64,000 nt of DNA, taken from NCBI RefSeq assembly GCF_900109465.1, contig NZ_FOAZ01000013.1, positions 1-64,000 on the forward strand, given 5' to 3'. A program made the translations under genes and the position numbers. The notes beneath the pieces were generated by a model that made no database searches, had not been told where the DNA came from, and saw only the letters and a list, made by a program, of their open reading frames with translations. Shown one piece after another: positions 31,960-40,852 of this stretch (position 1 is its first letter; every line of letters starts with the position of its first letter). This DNA is from Streptacidiphilus jiangxiensis (lineage in GTDB: Bacteria; Actinomycetota; Actinomycetes; Streptomycetales; Streptomycetaceae).

Positions 31960-32598
31960 TCACCCTCCGGCGCGGCTCAGGATCCAGACGCCATAGGTGT
32001 CGTTCGCGGGGTGCAGTTCGTAACTGCCCGCCCGCAGGTCGACGCGCAGGCCGACGGAGGCCACGTCCGCCTCGAACTCCGCCGCCGTGTAGACGCGGGC
32101 GTGCGGCGGCGGGTCCTGGAGGTGGAAGCCGACCAGGATGCGACCACGCTCACCGAGCACGTCGCGCATCGCCGCCAGCGCCGTCCGCTCCGTACCCTCG
32201 GCCAGGTAAACGATCACGTTGCCGACGCAGACGACCAGGTCGAATGGACCGTCATCCGGACTGAGATCGAGGATGTTCCGCTCCTCGATGGGCAGTCCGG
32301 GGTACGTCTCCCGGGCCTGCTCGACCAGCGCCCCGTCAGGCTCGATCGCGACCACGTCGTGCTCACGCTGCACGAGCGCCGCGGCCACCCGGCCCATGCC
32401 CGCGCCGGCGTCGAGCACCCGGGCGCCACGGGGCAGGAGCGCGTCGGCGAGCCGAGCCTCGCCGTCGACATCCTTGCCGGCGGCGATGAGCTCAGCGAAC
32501 CGCTTGCCGAAGTTCCCGCTCGCCCCCGCCTCCTGCCAGCGGGTCGGCCGCGCGGTCATCGGCATGCCGCCCGCGCGCGGCGGTGTGACCTTGTCCAT
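31960..32598 (-). CDS. Class I SAM-dependent methyltransferase
   Basis: Encodes 212 residues. SAM-binding motif I is ARVLDAGAGMGRVAAAL, followed by the acidic VVAIEPDGALVEQA, motif ILDLSPDDGPFDLVVCVGNV and a later ILVGFHLQDPP strand. TAGGAT on the minus strand (32609-32604) ends 5 nt before ATG at 32598, which suggests a leaderless transcript; ATG at 32559 is an alternative start. The substrate is unknown. It is convergent with the broken NlpC/P60 gene and transcribed in the same direction as the DUF1963 gene behind it. Confidence 0.85.
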   Translation of the reverse strand: MDKVTPPRAGGMPMTARPTRWQEAGASGNFGKRFAELIAAGKDVDGEARLADALLPRGARVLDAGAGMGRVAAALVQREHDVVAIEPDGALVEQARETYPGLPIEERNILDLSPDDGPFDLVVCVGNVIVYLAEGTERTALAAMRDVLGERGRILVGFHLQDPPPHARVYTAAEFEADVASVGLRVDLRAGSYELHPANDTYGVWILSRAGG

Positions 32599-32706
32599 GT
32601 CCGCATCCTAGGAGCTCGTGACACGATCATGGTGCGGCGGACGGTGACGAGGCCGTCGTGGCGGTCGTGTGGACCACGGCGCCGGTCACCAGTGGATTCC
32701 CGCCCT

Positions 32707-33603
32707 TCAGTGGCAGTCGCTGCGAAAGTCCAGCGGCATCTCCTGGCAGGCGGTGCAGGCGAAGACGTAGAAGCCGCCGTTGTCGCCGAAGCTGACCTCC
32801 AGCGGGTCGCGGTTGGCCCGCGCCTCGGGCCCCTGGTCGGCGGCGCGTTCGATTCCGCCCGCGTAGCCGTTGAGGGCCCACTCCTCGCGCGGTATCCAGT
32901 TCCGGTCGCCTTCCCAGCCGGTGAGCGTGACCAGGTGTTCGGTCTCGCCTCCGCAGCGCCCGCAGATGGGCCAGTCCGGGTCCTGCGTCCAGGAGGGGAA
33001 GCCACCGACCTTGCAGCCGCGGACGATCAGCAGGTCCCACATGCTCCACCCCTGCTCATCCTCGACAAAATGCTCGTCGTGGGCGAAGAGCTGCGCGCGC
33101 AGCTCCTCCGGGGCGTCCGCGTAGGGGTAGTCGGTGACCGGCTCGGGGTCGAGCACACACGGGTGCGGCACCACGTTGTCGTCCGCGTCCGGGTGCAGCG
33201 CGGGCGGGAGTTCGAGCAGGGGGCCGAGCGCGGTCGAGTCTCGCCACAGCAGGAGCGGGCGGTCCAGCGCGTGGAACTCCTCCACCGGGCACCACAGCAC
33301 CTGCAGCAGGTCGGCTCCGGCCGGGTGCGGCAGTGCCGGCACGTCCCGCACGAACAGCTGCAGCACCGGCACCAGCGGCACCGGCCCGGCCACCTCCCGC
33401 CCCCACACGGTCTGGTGCGAGGCTTCCGGGCACACCGGCCAGGACTCACCCGCCGGCCACAGCACCGGGCCGCCGATGGAGCTCTGCTCGACTGTCGGCG
33501 TCCCGCGCCGCGGGTGCAGCCGGGTGGCGTTCCGGGCGAGCGGCGCGAGTGCGGGGAACCGCGCCCCGACATCAAGGGGGCGCGGCGGGGTAGTGCGGGT
33601 CAT
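32707..33603 (-). CDS. DUF1963 (YwqG-like) protein
   Basis: Encodes 298 residues. The N-terminal part has the YwqG/DUF1963 features IGGPVLWPAGESWPVCP and VPVLQLFVRDVPALP, with the expected HQTVWG and LLQVLWCP strands. The C-terminal part contains CGRCGGE and, near the end, CTACQEMP, which could form a zinc site, and the family block GFPSWTQDPDWPICG. No signal peptide is present. The biochemical role of the family is not established. It sits behind the methyltransferase (108 bp apart) and may have its own promoter. Confidence 0.75.
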   Translation of the reverse strand: MTRTTPPRPLDVGARFPALAPLARNATRLHPRRGTPTVEQSSIGGPVLWPAGESWPVCPEASHQTVWGREVAGPVPLVPVLQLFVRDVPALPHPAGADLLQVLWCPVEEFHALDRPLLLWRDSTALGPLLELPPALHPDADDNVVPHPCVLDPEPVTDYPYADAPEELRAQLFAHDEHFVEDEQGWSMWDLLIVRGCKVGGFPSWTQDPDWPICGRCGGETEHLVTLTGWEGDRNWIPREEWALNGYAGGIERAADQGPEARANRDPLEVSFGDNGGFYVFACTACQEMPLDFRSDCH

Positions 33604-33715
33604 GACGGCACTCCTGACAGCGGTTCAACAACTACGCTGATCGTCTCGGCTGGCAGACGGCAGCCTAGATCACTCCGCTGACACACCGGCCGGCCTTGGG
33701 GGCGCGCCCTCGACG

Positions 33716-34327
33716 TCAGAGGCTGGTGGTGCTGCTCCAGCCTGTGGGGAGCACGGTGAAGTACTGGTTGGGCACCTGCCAGGCCGGATCGGGAAGGTTC
33801 GCCAGCCGGGTGCTGTAGGCCTTGAAGATGTCGACGGCCTTGGTCAGGCAGTTGTTGGTCGGCAGGCTGTAGCCGTTGGTCGCCTCATCGGCCGCTTGCT
33901 GGGCGGCGCCGCCCGAATTGTCGTCCGGCGTGGTGTCGCACCGGTAGCGGGTGTAGAAACCCGCACCGTGGCCGGACTCCCCGCTCCGGAACGCGGCGAG
34001 CATCTGATCCCAGCCGCCGTCCCGGGTCCAGCTGCCGGTGACGGCGGGGTCGGAGCTGGGCGGGACGGACCAGGCACCGCCCGGGTTGTCGGTGGAACCG
34101 AACCGCCAGGTGCCGTCGTCGCGGCGGAATCCCCAACCGATGTGCCCCAGGCCGTCAGCGCCCGACGGCGCGCTGAACATGCAGACCTGACCCGCGTTCT
34201 GGGCGTGCGCCACCGGGGCGTTCGCGACGGCCAGGCCCGCGCCGCACAGCAGGGCAGCGGCCACCGCCCTGCCCGCCCGCGCGGGACGAGGGGCGACCAA
34301 GCCGGGGGTACCAGGGCTCGCGGGCAT
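33716..34327 (-). CDS. Small secreted protein of unknown function
   Basis: Encodes 203 residues from ATG at 34327; GTG at 34330 is equally spaced from the GGAGG upstream. The signal peptide has a hydrophobic core (AVAAALLCGAGLAVA) and ends at AHA near residue 42. The mature part starts QNAGQVCMFSAPSGA and has an aromatic/Gly-rich fold (HIGWGFRRDDGTWRFGSTDN), a Cys at DTTPD context (YRCDTT) and NNCLTKAVDIF. Three Cys remain after cleavage. No family was recognised, although the N-terminal mature pattern resembles proteins proposed to have NlpC/P60-like or peptidase-like folds. Confidence 0.65.
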   Translation of the reverse strand: MPASPGTPGLVAPRPARAGRAVAAALLCGAGLAVANAPVAHAQNAGQVCMFSAPSGADGLGHIGWGFRRDDGTWRFGSTDNPGGAWSVPPSSDPAVTGSWTRDGGWDQMLAAFRSGESGHGAGFYTRYRCDTTPDDNSGGAAQQAADEATNGYSLPTNNCLTKAVDIFKAYSTRLANLPDPAWQVPNQYFTVLPTGWSSTTSL

Positions 34328-34501
34328 CACGCAGCGCCTCCAAGGGGTGGGCGTGGGAACTCTGCTCCCAGTCTGTCGCCGACCGGGGCGCCACCCCGGC
34401 TCTGTGGGACGGCGATCGACTCTTTCCACCCGGACGGGCCACCCGGCGCCCGCCAGATCCCGGTGGCCCTCGCATGGAGCGTGTACGCGGAAGGTCTGCC
34501 C

Positions 34502-34540
34502 GGGTGAGGTCTTCCGGGGTGAGGTCTTCCGGGGTGAGGT
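34502..34540. repeat. 15-bp tandem repeat, 2.6 copies
   Basis: GGGTGAGGTCTTCCG at 34502-34516 and 34517-34531, plus 9 bp of a third copy (34532-34540), lies between a secreted-protein gene and the TetR gene, in a stretch without a supported gene. Confidence 0.75.
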
Positions 34541-34564
34541 GCCCTCGGGCAGGCAGCGGGAGGG

Positions 34565-35167
34565 TCAGGTCGAGGCGTCGTAGCCGCTGGCCCAGAAGCG
34601 ACCGTGGACCGCGAGGTCCAGCAGCATCCGGGTGGCCTCCTCGGCCGGCATGGGCGCGGGGTCCTGTTCGAGCCACCAGTGCAGGACGGCGAGCTGTTCG
34701 CCGACCCAGGCGCGGGCGAGCAGCTCGGCAGGGAGCCGGGGTTCGGCGCCCGTGTGCGCGGCGCGCGCCGTGAAGACCTCGGCGACCCGACGCACGGACT
34801 CGTCGTGGAAGGTGCGCAGGGCCTTGCCGTCGCCCTCGCCGCGCAGGATGACGCGGTACAGGTCGCGTTCCTGCTCGGCGTGGCGGAACAGCTCCAGGAG
34901 CGGCTTGCCCGTGAAGCCGATCTCGGTCTCCTCGGCGAGCGGGTGCATCCGCTCGTCGAGTTCCTGGAGCAGCTCGGTGGTGACCCTGGTGAACAGGTCG
35001 TCCTTGTCGCGGTAGTGGCTGTAGAAGGTGGCCCGCGCGACATCGGCACGCTCGGTGATGTCCTCCACGGTCAGGCCTGCGTAGCCGCGCTCCAGGACGA
35101 GCGCGACCAGCCCGTCACGCAGCGAGCGCCTGGTCCGTCGTGTGCGCCTGTCCTCGGCCAACGTCAC
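34565..35167 (-). CDS. TetR-family transcriptional regulator
   Basis: Encodes 200 residues. The N-terminal HTH (about 12-56) has RRSLRDGLVALVLERGYAGL, VEDITERADVARATFY and SHYRDKDDLF. The C-terminal ligand domain is full length and contains a Trp-rich stretch (AWVGEQLAVLHWWLEQ). It is divergent from the acyl-CoA ligase operon at 35313, with a short inverted repeat and TTGACA in the shared promoter, so an acyl-CoA or the free acid is the likely inducer and the operon the target. Confidence 0.9.
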   Translation of the reverse strand: MTLAEDRRTRRTRRSLRDGLVALVLERGYAGLTVEDITERADVARATFYSHYRDKDDLFTRVTTELLQELDERMHPLAEETEIGFTGKPLLELFRHAEQERDLYRVILRGEGDGKALRTFHDESVRRVAEVFTARAAHTGAEPRLPAELLARAWVGEQLAVLHWWLEQDPAPMPAEEATRMLLDLAVHGRFWASGYDAST

Positions 35168-35214
35168 CCTCCGTATTCGGACGTTCTCGTGTCGGATGAC
35201 AGCCTAGCCGACTC

Positions 35215-35246
35215 TTGACAGCAAATACGTTACTGGACACTCTGTC
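35215..35246 (+). promoter_or_regulatory. Promoter with GACA-CTC-TGTC repeat before ligase operon
   Basis: TTGACA (35215-35220) is a consensus -35; CACTCT (35238-35243), 17 nt downstream, is a weak -10. GACA-CTC-TGTC (35236-35246) overlaps that -10 and is a possible TetR site. Confidence 0.35.
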
Positions 35247-35312
35247 TGGAACTGGTCTCTGAGTCGTGTTTCTAGGGAGCCCCATCCGGCTCCCGGTTTC
35301 GGATGGTGTGTC

Positions 35313-36848
35313 GTGAACCTCGGTGTGTACCTGACCCGTAGCGCTCGTTACTGGCCCGACCGGCCGGCCGTGGTCTGTGGCGAACGGAGCTGGACCTTCC
35401 GACAGTTGGAGGAGGACGCGAACCGGCTTGCCGCCGCGCTGCTGGCCCGCGGGCTGGGCGGGGGTGACGCGGTGGCGAGCCTGGCGTGGAACCGCGGTGA
35501 GCTGATCGTGGTCGAGTTCGCGCTCTACAAGGCCGGGTTGATGCGGGCCCCGATCAACGCCCGCCTGGGCCGGGCCGAGATCACGCACCTGCTGGGATAC
35601 GCGCCGGTCAAGGCGCTGCTGTTCGACGCCGCCCATCGTGCGGACGCGCTGGCGGCGATCGACGCGTCCGGCGTGGACTGCCTGCCGGTGGAGTTCGAGT
35701 CCGGCTTCGCCACGCTGCTCGCCGAGGGCGGCACGGCGCCGGTGCGGGTGGAGGTCGGCGAGGACGGCCCGTGCGTCCTCAACTTCACGTCCGGATCGAC
35801 CGGCGCGCTCAAGGCGGCCGTGCAGACCTTCGGCAACCGGCTCGCGAACCTGCGCAAGCAACTGATGACCGAGCCACGCCCGCACGCGGGCTCGCGCTAC
35901 CTGGCCTGCGGGCCGATCACTCACGCCACCGGCATGCCGCTGCTGGCCTGCGTCTTCGCCGGCACGACCATCCATGTCCTGCCCACCTGGGAGCCGGAGG
36001 CGTTCCTCGCCACCGTGGAGCGGGAGCGGATCGACGCCACGTTCCTCGTCCCGGCCATGCTCGCGACCGTGCTGGCGCACCCGGCGCTCGGCCGGTACGA
36101 CACCTCCACCCTCCGGGATCTCCGCGTCGGCGGCGCGCCGATCTCCCCGCAACGGCTGCGCGAGGCGGTCGCCGCCTTCGGGCCGGTGGTCGGCCAGGGC
36201 TACGGGCTCGCCGAGACCACCTCCGTCGTCGCGGGACTCACCGCCGCCGAGATCGCCCGCGGCGTCGCGGAGGACCCGGAGCTGCTGCAGTCCTGCGGAC
36301 GGGCCGGCTACGACACCGAGATCCGCGTCGTCGACGAGCAGGGAGGCGAGGTCGCACCGCGCGAGATCGGCGAGATCGTCGTGCGCGGCCAGGACTGCGT
36401 CACCGCCTACTGGCGCGAGCCGGAACTCAGCGCCGAGACCTTCGAGGAGGGCTGGGTGCACACCGGCGACCTGGCCTGGATGCGGGAGGACGGCTACCTG
36501 TTCATCGTCGACCGCAAGAAGGACATGATCATCTCCGGCGGCTTCAACATCTACTCCACCGAGGTGGAGGCCGCCCTCGACGAGCACCCCGCCGTGCAGG
36601 AGTCCTGCGTGGTCGGCGTCCCGGACGAGCGCTGGGGCGAGGCCGTCCAGGCCGTCGTCGTCCTGCGCGCCGGAACGCAGGCGGACGCCGACGAACTCAT
36701 CGCGTTCTGCGCCGAGCGGCTCGACCGCTTCAAGAAGCCCCGCGCCGTCGACTTCCTCCCCGCACTCCCCCACAACCGCAACGGCAAGCTCGACCGCAAG
36801 GCCGTCCGCGAGTCGTACTGGGCCGGCGTCGCCCGCCGCGTCAACTGA
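35313..36848 (+). CDS. Acyl-CoA synthetase (AMP-forming)
   Basis: Encodes 511 residues from GTG at 35313. ANL-superfamily adenylation motifs are in order: FTSGSTGALKAAV (P-loop), GQGYGLAETT, the hinge YLFIVDRKKDMIISGGFNIY, and NRNGKLDRK with the catalytic Lys. It activates a carboxylic acid with ATP and CoA. The P-loop usually reads TSGTTGxPKG; here Pro is replaced by Leu and Gly by Ala, so kinetics or nucleotide handling may differ. First gene of an operon with an acyl-CoA dehydrogenase (27 bp), an M20 amidohydrolase and an MFS transporter, probably under the divergent TetR. Confidence 0.88.
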   Translation: MNLGVYLTRSARYWPDRPAVVCGERSWTFRQLEEDANRLAAALLARGLGGGDAVASLAWNRGELIVVEFALYKAGLMRAPINARLGRAEITHLLGYAPVKALLFDAAHRADALAAIDASGVDCLPVEFESGFATLLAEGGTAPVRVEVGEDGPCVLNFTSGSTGALKAAVQTFGNRLANLRKQLMTEPRPHAGSRYLACGPITHATGMPLLACVFAGTTIHVLPTWEPEAFLATVERERIDATFLVPAMLATVLAHPALGRYDTSTLRDLRVGGAPISPQRLREAVAAFGPVVGQGYGLAETTSVVAGLTAAEIARGVAEDPELLQSCGRAGYDTEIRVVDEQGGEVAPREIGEIVVRGQDCVTAYWREPELSAETFEEGWVHTGDLAWMREDGYLFIVDRKKDMIISGGFNIYSTEVEAALDEHPAVQESCVVGVPDERWGEAVQAVVVLRAGTQADADELIAFCAERLDRFKKPRAVDFLPALPHNRNGKLDRKAVRESYWAGVARRVN

Positions 36849-36875
36849 CCAGACCCCCCGTCGAAAGGCCGTCCC

Positions 36876-38057
36876 ATGCTCTTCTCGCTGCGCCCCGACT
36901 ACGCCCACGATCCGCTCCTGGCCGACCTGGTGGGCAAGCTCCGCACCTACCTCGACGGTGAACTGGCCGACTACGAGCGCGCGCACGACGTCACCCCGGA
37001 GACCCCGATCACCCGCGCCCTGCTGGAACCGGTCTGGCGCCGCAGCCGCGAGCTGGGCTTCTACGGCATCCACCTGCCCACCGAGCTCGGCGGGCAGGGC
37101 CTGACCTACACCCAACTCGCCGCCCTGAAGGAGGAGCTCGCCGCGAGCGGCCGGGTCCTCGCGCACAGCGTGCTGGGCGAGATGGGCGGCCCGCTGCGCG
37201 TCGGCGACATCCTGGCCGCCGCCACTCCGCACCAACTGGAGCGGTACTTCCTGCCGGTGGTGCGCGGCGAACGCGCCTGCTGCTTCTCCCTCACCGAGAC
37301 CGACGCCGGCTCCGACGTCCGCGCCATGCGGACGGTCGCCGTGCGCGACGGCGACGCCTACCGGCTGACCGGGCACAAGGTGTTCTCCAGCGCCGGGCCG
37401 GTCGCCGACTTCGCCATCGTCATCGCCCGCATGGACGGGACGGAGAAGACCTTCTCGGCGTTCCTCGTCGACCTCGACGCCCCCGGCTGCGAGGTGCTGG
37501 ACGGTGCGACGCCGATGTCGGGCGAGCACATCGAGAGCGACATCGTGCTGACCGACTGCCGTGTCCCGGCCGCCAACCTGCTCGGAGGTGAGGGCGACGG
37601 ACTGCTCCTCGGGCTGGGCCGGGTCAACGTCAACCGGTTGCTGCACTGTCCGAGCGTGCTCGGCCTGGCCCGTCGCGCCCTGGAGCTCACGCTCGAGCGG
37701 GCCCGCACCCGGATCGTCGGCGGCGCGCCCCTGGCCGAACTGCAGTCCGTCCAGCACAAGCTGGCCGACATGGCCACCTCCTACTACGCGGCGCGTGCCA
37801 TGACCTACGCGGCGCTCGCCGCACTGGACACCGGCACGGTGCCCCGGCTGGAGGCGTTCATGTGCAAGCTGAACGTCGCCGAGGCCGCCTTCGAGATCCT
37901 CGACGAGGCCGTGCAGATCCACGGCAAGGAAGGCCTGACCCAGGGCAACGAGGTCGAGTTCCTCTTCCGCAAGGTGCGCATGTTCCGGGTGCTGACCGGC
38001 ACCTCGGAGATCCAGAAGAACGGCATCGCCAAGCTGCTGCTCCGACAGGCGACGTGA
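36876..38057 (+). CDS. Acyl-CoA dehydrogenase
   Basis: Encodes 393 residues. The ACAD fold is complete: CFSLTETDAGSDVRAMRTVA (FAD/substrate loop), TGHKVFSSAGPVADF, VQIHGKEGLTQGNEVEF and the C-terminal LTGTSEIQKNGIAKLLL. The position that holds the catalytic Glu in medium-chain enzymes (IYEGT) is LTGT here, and helix G reads GLGRVNVNRLL rather than ERL, so the usual bases are both absent; this is like the crotonobetainyl/ACAD10-type subgroups, or it works differently. It would oxidise the acyl-CoA made by the upstream ligase. Confidence 0.85.
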   Translation: MLFSLRPDYAHDPLLADLVGKLRTYLDGELADYERAHDVTPETPITRALLEPVWRRSRELGFYGIHLPTELGGQGLTYTQLAALKEELAASGRVLAHSVLGEMGGPLRVGDILAAATPHQLERYFLPVVRGERACCFSLTETDAGSDVRAMRTVAVRDGDAYRLTGHKVFSSAGPVADFAIVIARMDGTEKTFSAFLVDLDAPGCEVLDGATPMSGEHIESDIVLTDCRVPAANLLGGEGDGLLLGLGRVNVNRLLHCPSVLGLARRALELTLERARTRIVGGAPLAELQSVQHKLADMATSYYAARAMTYAALAALDTGTVPRLEAFMCKLNVAEAAFEILDEAVQIHGKEGLTQGNEVEFLFRKVRMFRVLTGTSEIQKNGIAKLLLRQAT

Positions 38058-38117
38058 CGACCGCGCGCAGCAGGCGCAGCTGAGCACACCCCACCCCCAC
38101 CCGAAGGAGTGCCTGTG

Positions 38118-39374
38118 ATGTCCGCCCCCGTCCTGTCGGTCCGGGACCACGCCCGCACACTGGCGCCCGAGCTGACCGCTCTGCGCCGGGAGCTCCACGC
38201 CGAGCCGGAACTCGGCCGCCACCTGCCCCTCACCCAGCAGCGCGTGCTGGACGCCCTCGCCGGAATGCCGCTGGAGATCACCACCGGATCGGCGCTCTCC
38301 TCCGTCACCGCCGTGCTGCGCGGCGCCCGACCAGGGCCGACCGTGCTGCTCCGTGCCGACATGGACGCCCTGCCGCTCACCGAGGACAGCGGCCTGCCCT
38401 ACGCCTCCCGCGTCCCGGGCGTGATGCACGCCTGCGGCCACGACCTCCACACGGCGATGCTCGTGGGCGCGGCCCGGCTGCTGGCCGAGCGGCGGGCGGA
38501 CCTGGCCGGGTCGGTGGTGTTCATGTTCCAGCCCGACGAGGAGGGCACGGACGGCGGCGGCGCCGTTCCGATGCTGGCGGAGGGCCTGCTGCACGCCTCC
38601 GGCGAGAAGCCCGCCGCGGCCTACGCCCTGCACGTGGCATCGAACCGACTCCCGTTCGGGGTCTTCGCCAGTCGCCCCGGAACCGCGGCGGCCGCCTCCG
38701 ACGGGCTGACGGTGACCGTGCGGGGCAAGGGCGGGCACGGCTCCGCCCCGCACAAGGCCGCCGACCCGATCCCGGCGCTGTGCGAGATGGTGACCGCTCT
38801 GCAGACCTTCGTCACCCGCAGCTTCGACATCCACGACCCGGTCGTGCTGGGCGTCGGCGTCATCCGGGGCGGGACCAAGCGCAACGTCATCCCCGACCAC
38901 GCGGGGTTCGAGGCGACCGTGCGCACCTACTCGACGGCCGCACGCGACCGGATGCGCGAGGGCACCCGCAGGCTGCTCACCGGCATCGCCGCCGCGCACG
39001 GGCTCACGGCGGAGGTCGACTACCAGGACGGCTACCCGGCCCTGGTCAACGACCCGGCCGAGACGGCCCTGGCCGCACGCACCGTCACCGACCTCTTCGG
39101 CCCCCGGCGCTACCTCGACGCCTCCGCGCCCACCCCGGGCGCGGAGGACATGGCCTTCGTGCTCGACGAGGTACCCGGCACCTATCTCATGCTCGGCGCC
39201 TGTCCGCCCGGGGGCGACTTCGCCACCGCGCCCTACAACCACTCACCCCAGGCCGTCTTCGACGACTCCGTCCTGCCCGACGGCGCCGCCCTGCTGACCG
39301 AACTGACCCTTCGCCGCCTCGCCCTCGCCCTCGCCCTCGCCCCCGCCGACGGCGACCGGACCACCGTCGGATGA
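38118..39374 (+). CDS. M20-family amidohydrolase
   Basis: Encodes 418 residues from ATG at 38118, eight bases after AAGGAG; GTG at 38109 is an alternative. Di-metal motifs of the M20D type are present: HACGHDLHTAML, QPDEEGTDGGGAV, HVASNRLPFG in place of the more usual His-containing block, and the final APTPGAEDMAF and APYNHSP. Family members cleave N-acyl amino acids, hippurate-like or indole-acetyl conjugates. A short CTCGCC-type repeat encodes LALALALALA near the C-terminus. It may release the carboxylic acid that the ligase then activates. It overlaps the MFS gene by ATGA. Confidence 0.88.
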   Translation: MSAPVLSVRDHARTLAPELTALRRELHAEPELGRHLPLTQQRVLDALAGMPLEITTGSALSSVTAVLRGARPGPTVLLRADMDALPLTEDSGLPYASRVPGVMHACGHDLHTAMLVGAARLLAERRADLAGSVVFMFQPDEEGTDGGGAVPMLAEGLLHASGEKPAAAYALHVASNRLPFGVFASRPGTAAAASDGLTVTVRGKGGHGSAPHKAADPIPALCEMVTALQTFVTRSFDIHDPVVLGVGVIRGGTKRNVIPDHAGFEATVRTYSTAARDRMREGTRRLLTGIAAAHGLTAEVDYQDGYPALVNDPAETALAARTVTDLFGPRRYLDASAPTPGAEDMAFVLDEVPGTYLMLGACPPGGDFATAPYNHSPQAVFDDSVLPDGAALLTELTLRRLALALALAPADGDRTTVG

Positions 39375-40807
39375 GCGCCACGCCCCTCCCGCTGGCCGGG
39401 GCGCGCTCCCGCCCCGGCACCTCCGACGCACGGGAGCTGCGCCGGAGCCTTGCGGTCCTGCTCTTCGTCGAGCTGTTCAGCGGCTTCCAGCAGAGCTACT
39501 TCGTTCCGCTCCTGCACACCGTCGGCGGGCAGTTCCACGTCGGCGTCACCGCGCTGGCCTGGACCGTCACCGGTCCGGCCCTGGCGGCGGCGGTCGCCAC
39601 CCCGCTGCTCACCGCCCTCGGGGACCGGCACGGACACCTACGGCTGCTTCGCGCGACGGTGGCCGTGGTGGCCGTCGGCGCGGTCCTCATCGCGACGGCC
39701 CCCGACTACCCGCTGCTGGTGACCGGGCGAGTCCTGCAGGGCTGCCTCGCCGGCTTCCTGCCGCTGATGTTCGGCTTCGTCCGCCACCGACACGGGATCG
39801 GGCAGACCCGGCGGGCCATCGCCCACCTGTCCGCGGCGCTGATGCTCGGGCTGCTTCTCGGCAGCGCCTGCGCGTCCGCGCTGCTGCGTACCACCGGCAG
39901 CGGCGCCGTGCTGTGGACGCCGGCCGTCGGCACGCTGGTGGGGCTCGGCCTGCTGTGGACCGGCCCGCGCGGCCAAAGCGCCGCGTCGGGTCCCGCGGCT
40001 TCCTGCGGCACCGACCGCATCGACTGGACCGGTGTCGTGCTGCTGTCCTCCGGCCTGGTCCTGCCGGTGCTGGCCCTGCACGAGGGCGCGACCTGGGGCT
40101 GGAGCTCACCCGCGACGCTTCTCTGCTTCGGTGCGGGCGCGCTCCTGCTCGCCGGCTGGGGTGCGAGCCAACTGCGCGCCCCCGCACCGCTGATCGACGT
40201 GCGGCGACTACTGCGCCCGCAGTTGCTGCCGGTCTTCGCGGTCGGCTGCGGTGTCCACTACATCGTCCTCGGCGGGCAGGTGTCGTTCTCGACCTACCTC
40301 ACGTCCCACGACGGACTCGGCCTGCCCGCCTCCGCCGTGGGCCTGGTGCTGCTGCCGGCGTTCTGCGGGATGACCCTCTTCAGCGCCGTCACCAGCAGAC
40401 TCGGACGCATCCTCGGCTACCGCAACGTGACCGTCCTCGGATCCGTCCTCCTTGTTCTGGGCACCGCGGGGCTTCTCCTGCGGCACTCGAGCGCGGCCGA
40501 CTTCGCCCTCACCCTCGCCGTCACCGGCGCCGGGATGGGCTTGATCTCGGGCGCGTCCCGCATCCTCGTGGTCGACCACGTGCGGGCCGAGGAGACCGCG
40601 GCAAGCGAAGGGCTGTTCGAGCTCCTGGTCAGCCTCTCCGCCGCCGTCGGCTCCGCGGGCACCGCGTCCGTCCTCGCGGCCCACGGTGGTGGAACGCACG
40701 CCTACCTGACCGCCTGGGCCATCAGCCTCGGCATCGCCGCGCTGGGCCTGGCCGCCTCGCTGCTGCTGCCACGCCACCGCCCTCCCGTGCGAAGGGACAG
40801 GCCGTGA
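39371..40807 (+). CDS. MFS transporter
   Basis: Encodes 478 residues; ATG at 39371 overlaps the TGA of the amidohydrolase gene. About 12-14 hydrophobic segments are visible, with motif A-like TALGDRHGHLRLLRAT and YPLLVTGRVLQGCLAGFLPL. DHA2-like length. As the last gene of an operon with an amidohydrolase, ligase and dehydrogenase it could import the amide/acid substrate or export a product; direction cannot be read from the sequence. Many frame-shifted, antisense ORFs in the region are shadows of this gene. Confidence 0.85.
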   Translation: MSATPLPLAGARSRPGTSDARELRRSLAVLLFVELFSGFQQSYFVPLLHTVGGQFHVGVTALAWTVTGPALAAAVATPLLTALGDRHGHLRLLRATVAVVAVGAVLIATAPDYPLLVTGRVLQGCLAGFLPLMFGFVRHRHGIGQTRRAIAHLSAALMLGLLLGSACASALLRTTGSGAVLWTPAVGTLVGLGLLWTGPRGQSAASGPAASCGTDRIDWTGVVLLSSGLVLPVLALHEGATWGWSSPATLLCFGAGALLLAGWGASQLRAPAPLIDVRRLLRPQLLPVFAVGCGVHYIVLGGQVSFSTYLTSHDGLGLPASAVGLVLLPAFCGMTLFSAVTSRLGRILGYRNVTVLGSVLLVLGTAGLLLRHSSAADFALTLAVTGAGMGLISGASRILVVDHVRAEETAASEGLFELLVSLSAAVGSAGTASVLAAHGGGTHAYLTAWAISLGIAALGLAASLLLPRHRPPVRRDRP

Positions 40808-40836
40808 TCGATGCAGCACCGAGGCGCCCCCCGCAG

Positions 40837-40852
40837 AGGGCCCGACGGCCCT
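40837..40852. terminator. Short hairpin between MFS and Gfo/Idh genes
   Basis: AGGGCC (40837-40842) pairs with GGCCCT (40847-40852) over a CGAC loop, between two convergent genes. Confidence 0.4.

Noticed and set aside
34500-34560. Pentapeptide-like DLTPE repeats on the minus strand
   Set aside because: They come from the 15-bp tandem repeat in a frame without start, length or family context.
35115-39242. Minus-strand open frame of 1375 codons
   Set aside because: It lies antisense to the ligase, dehydrogenase and amidohydrolase genes, has Arg/Gly/Glu/Val-rich composition typical of a GC-rich shadow, and no family signature.
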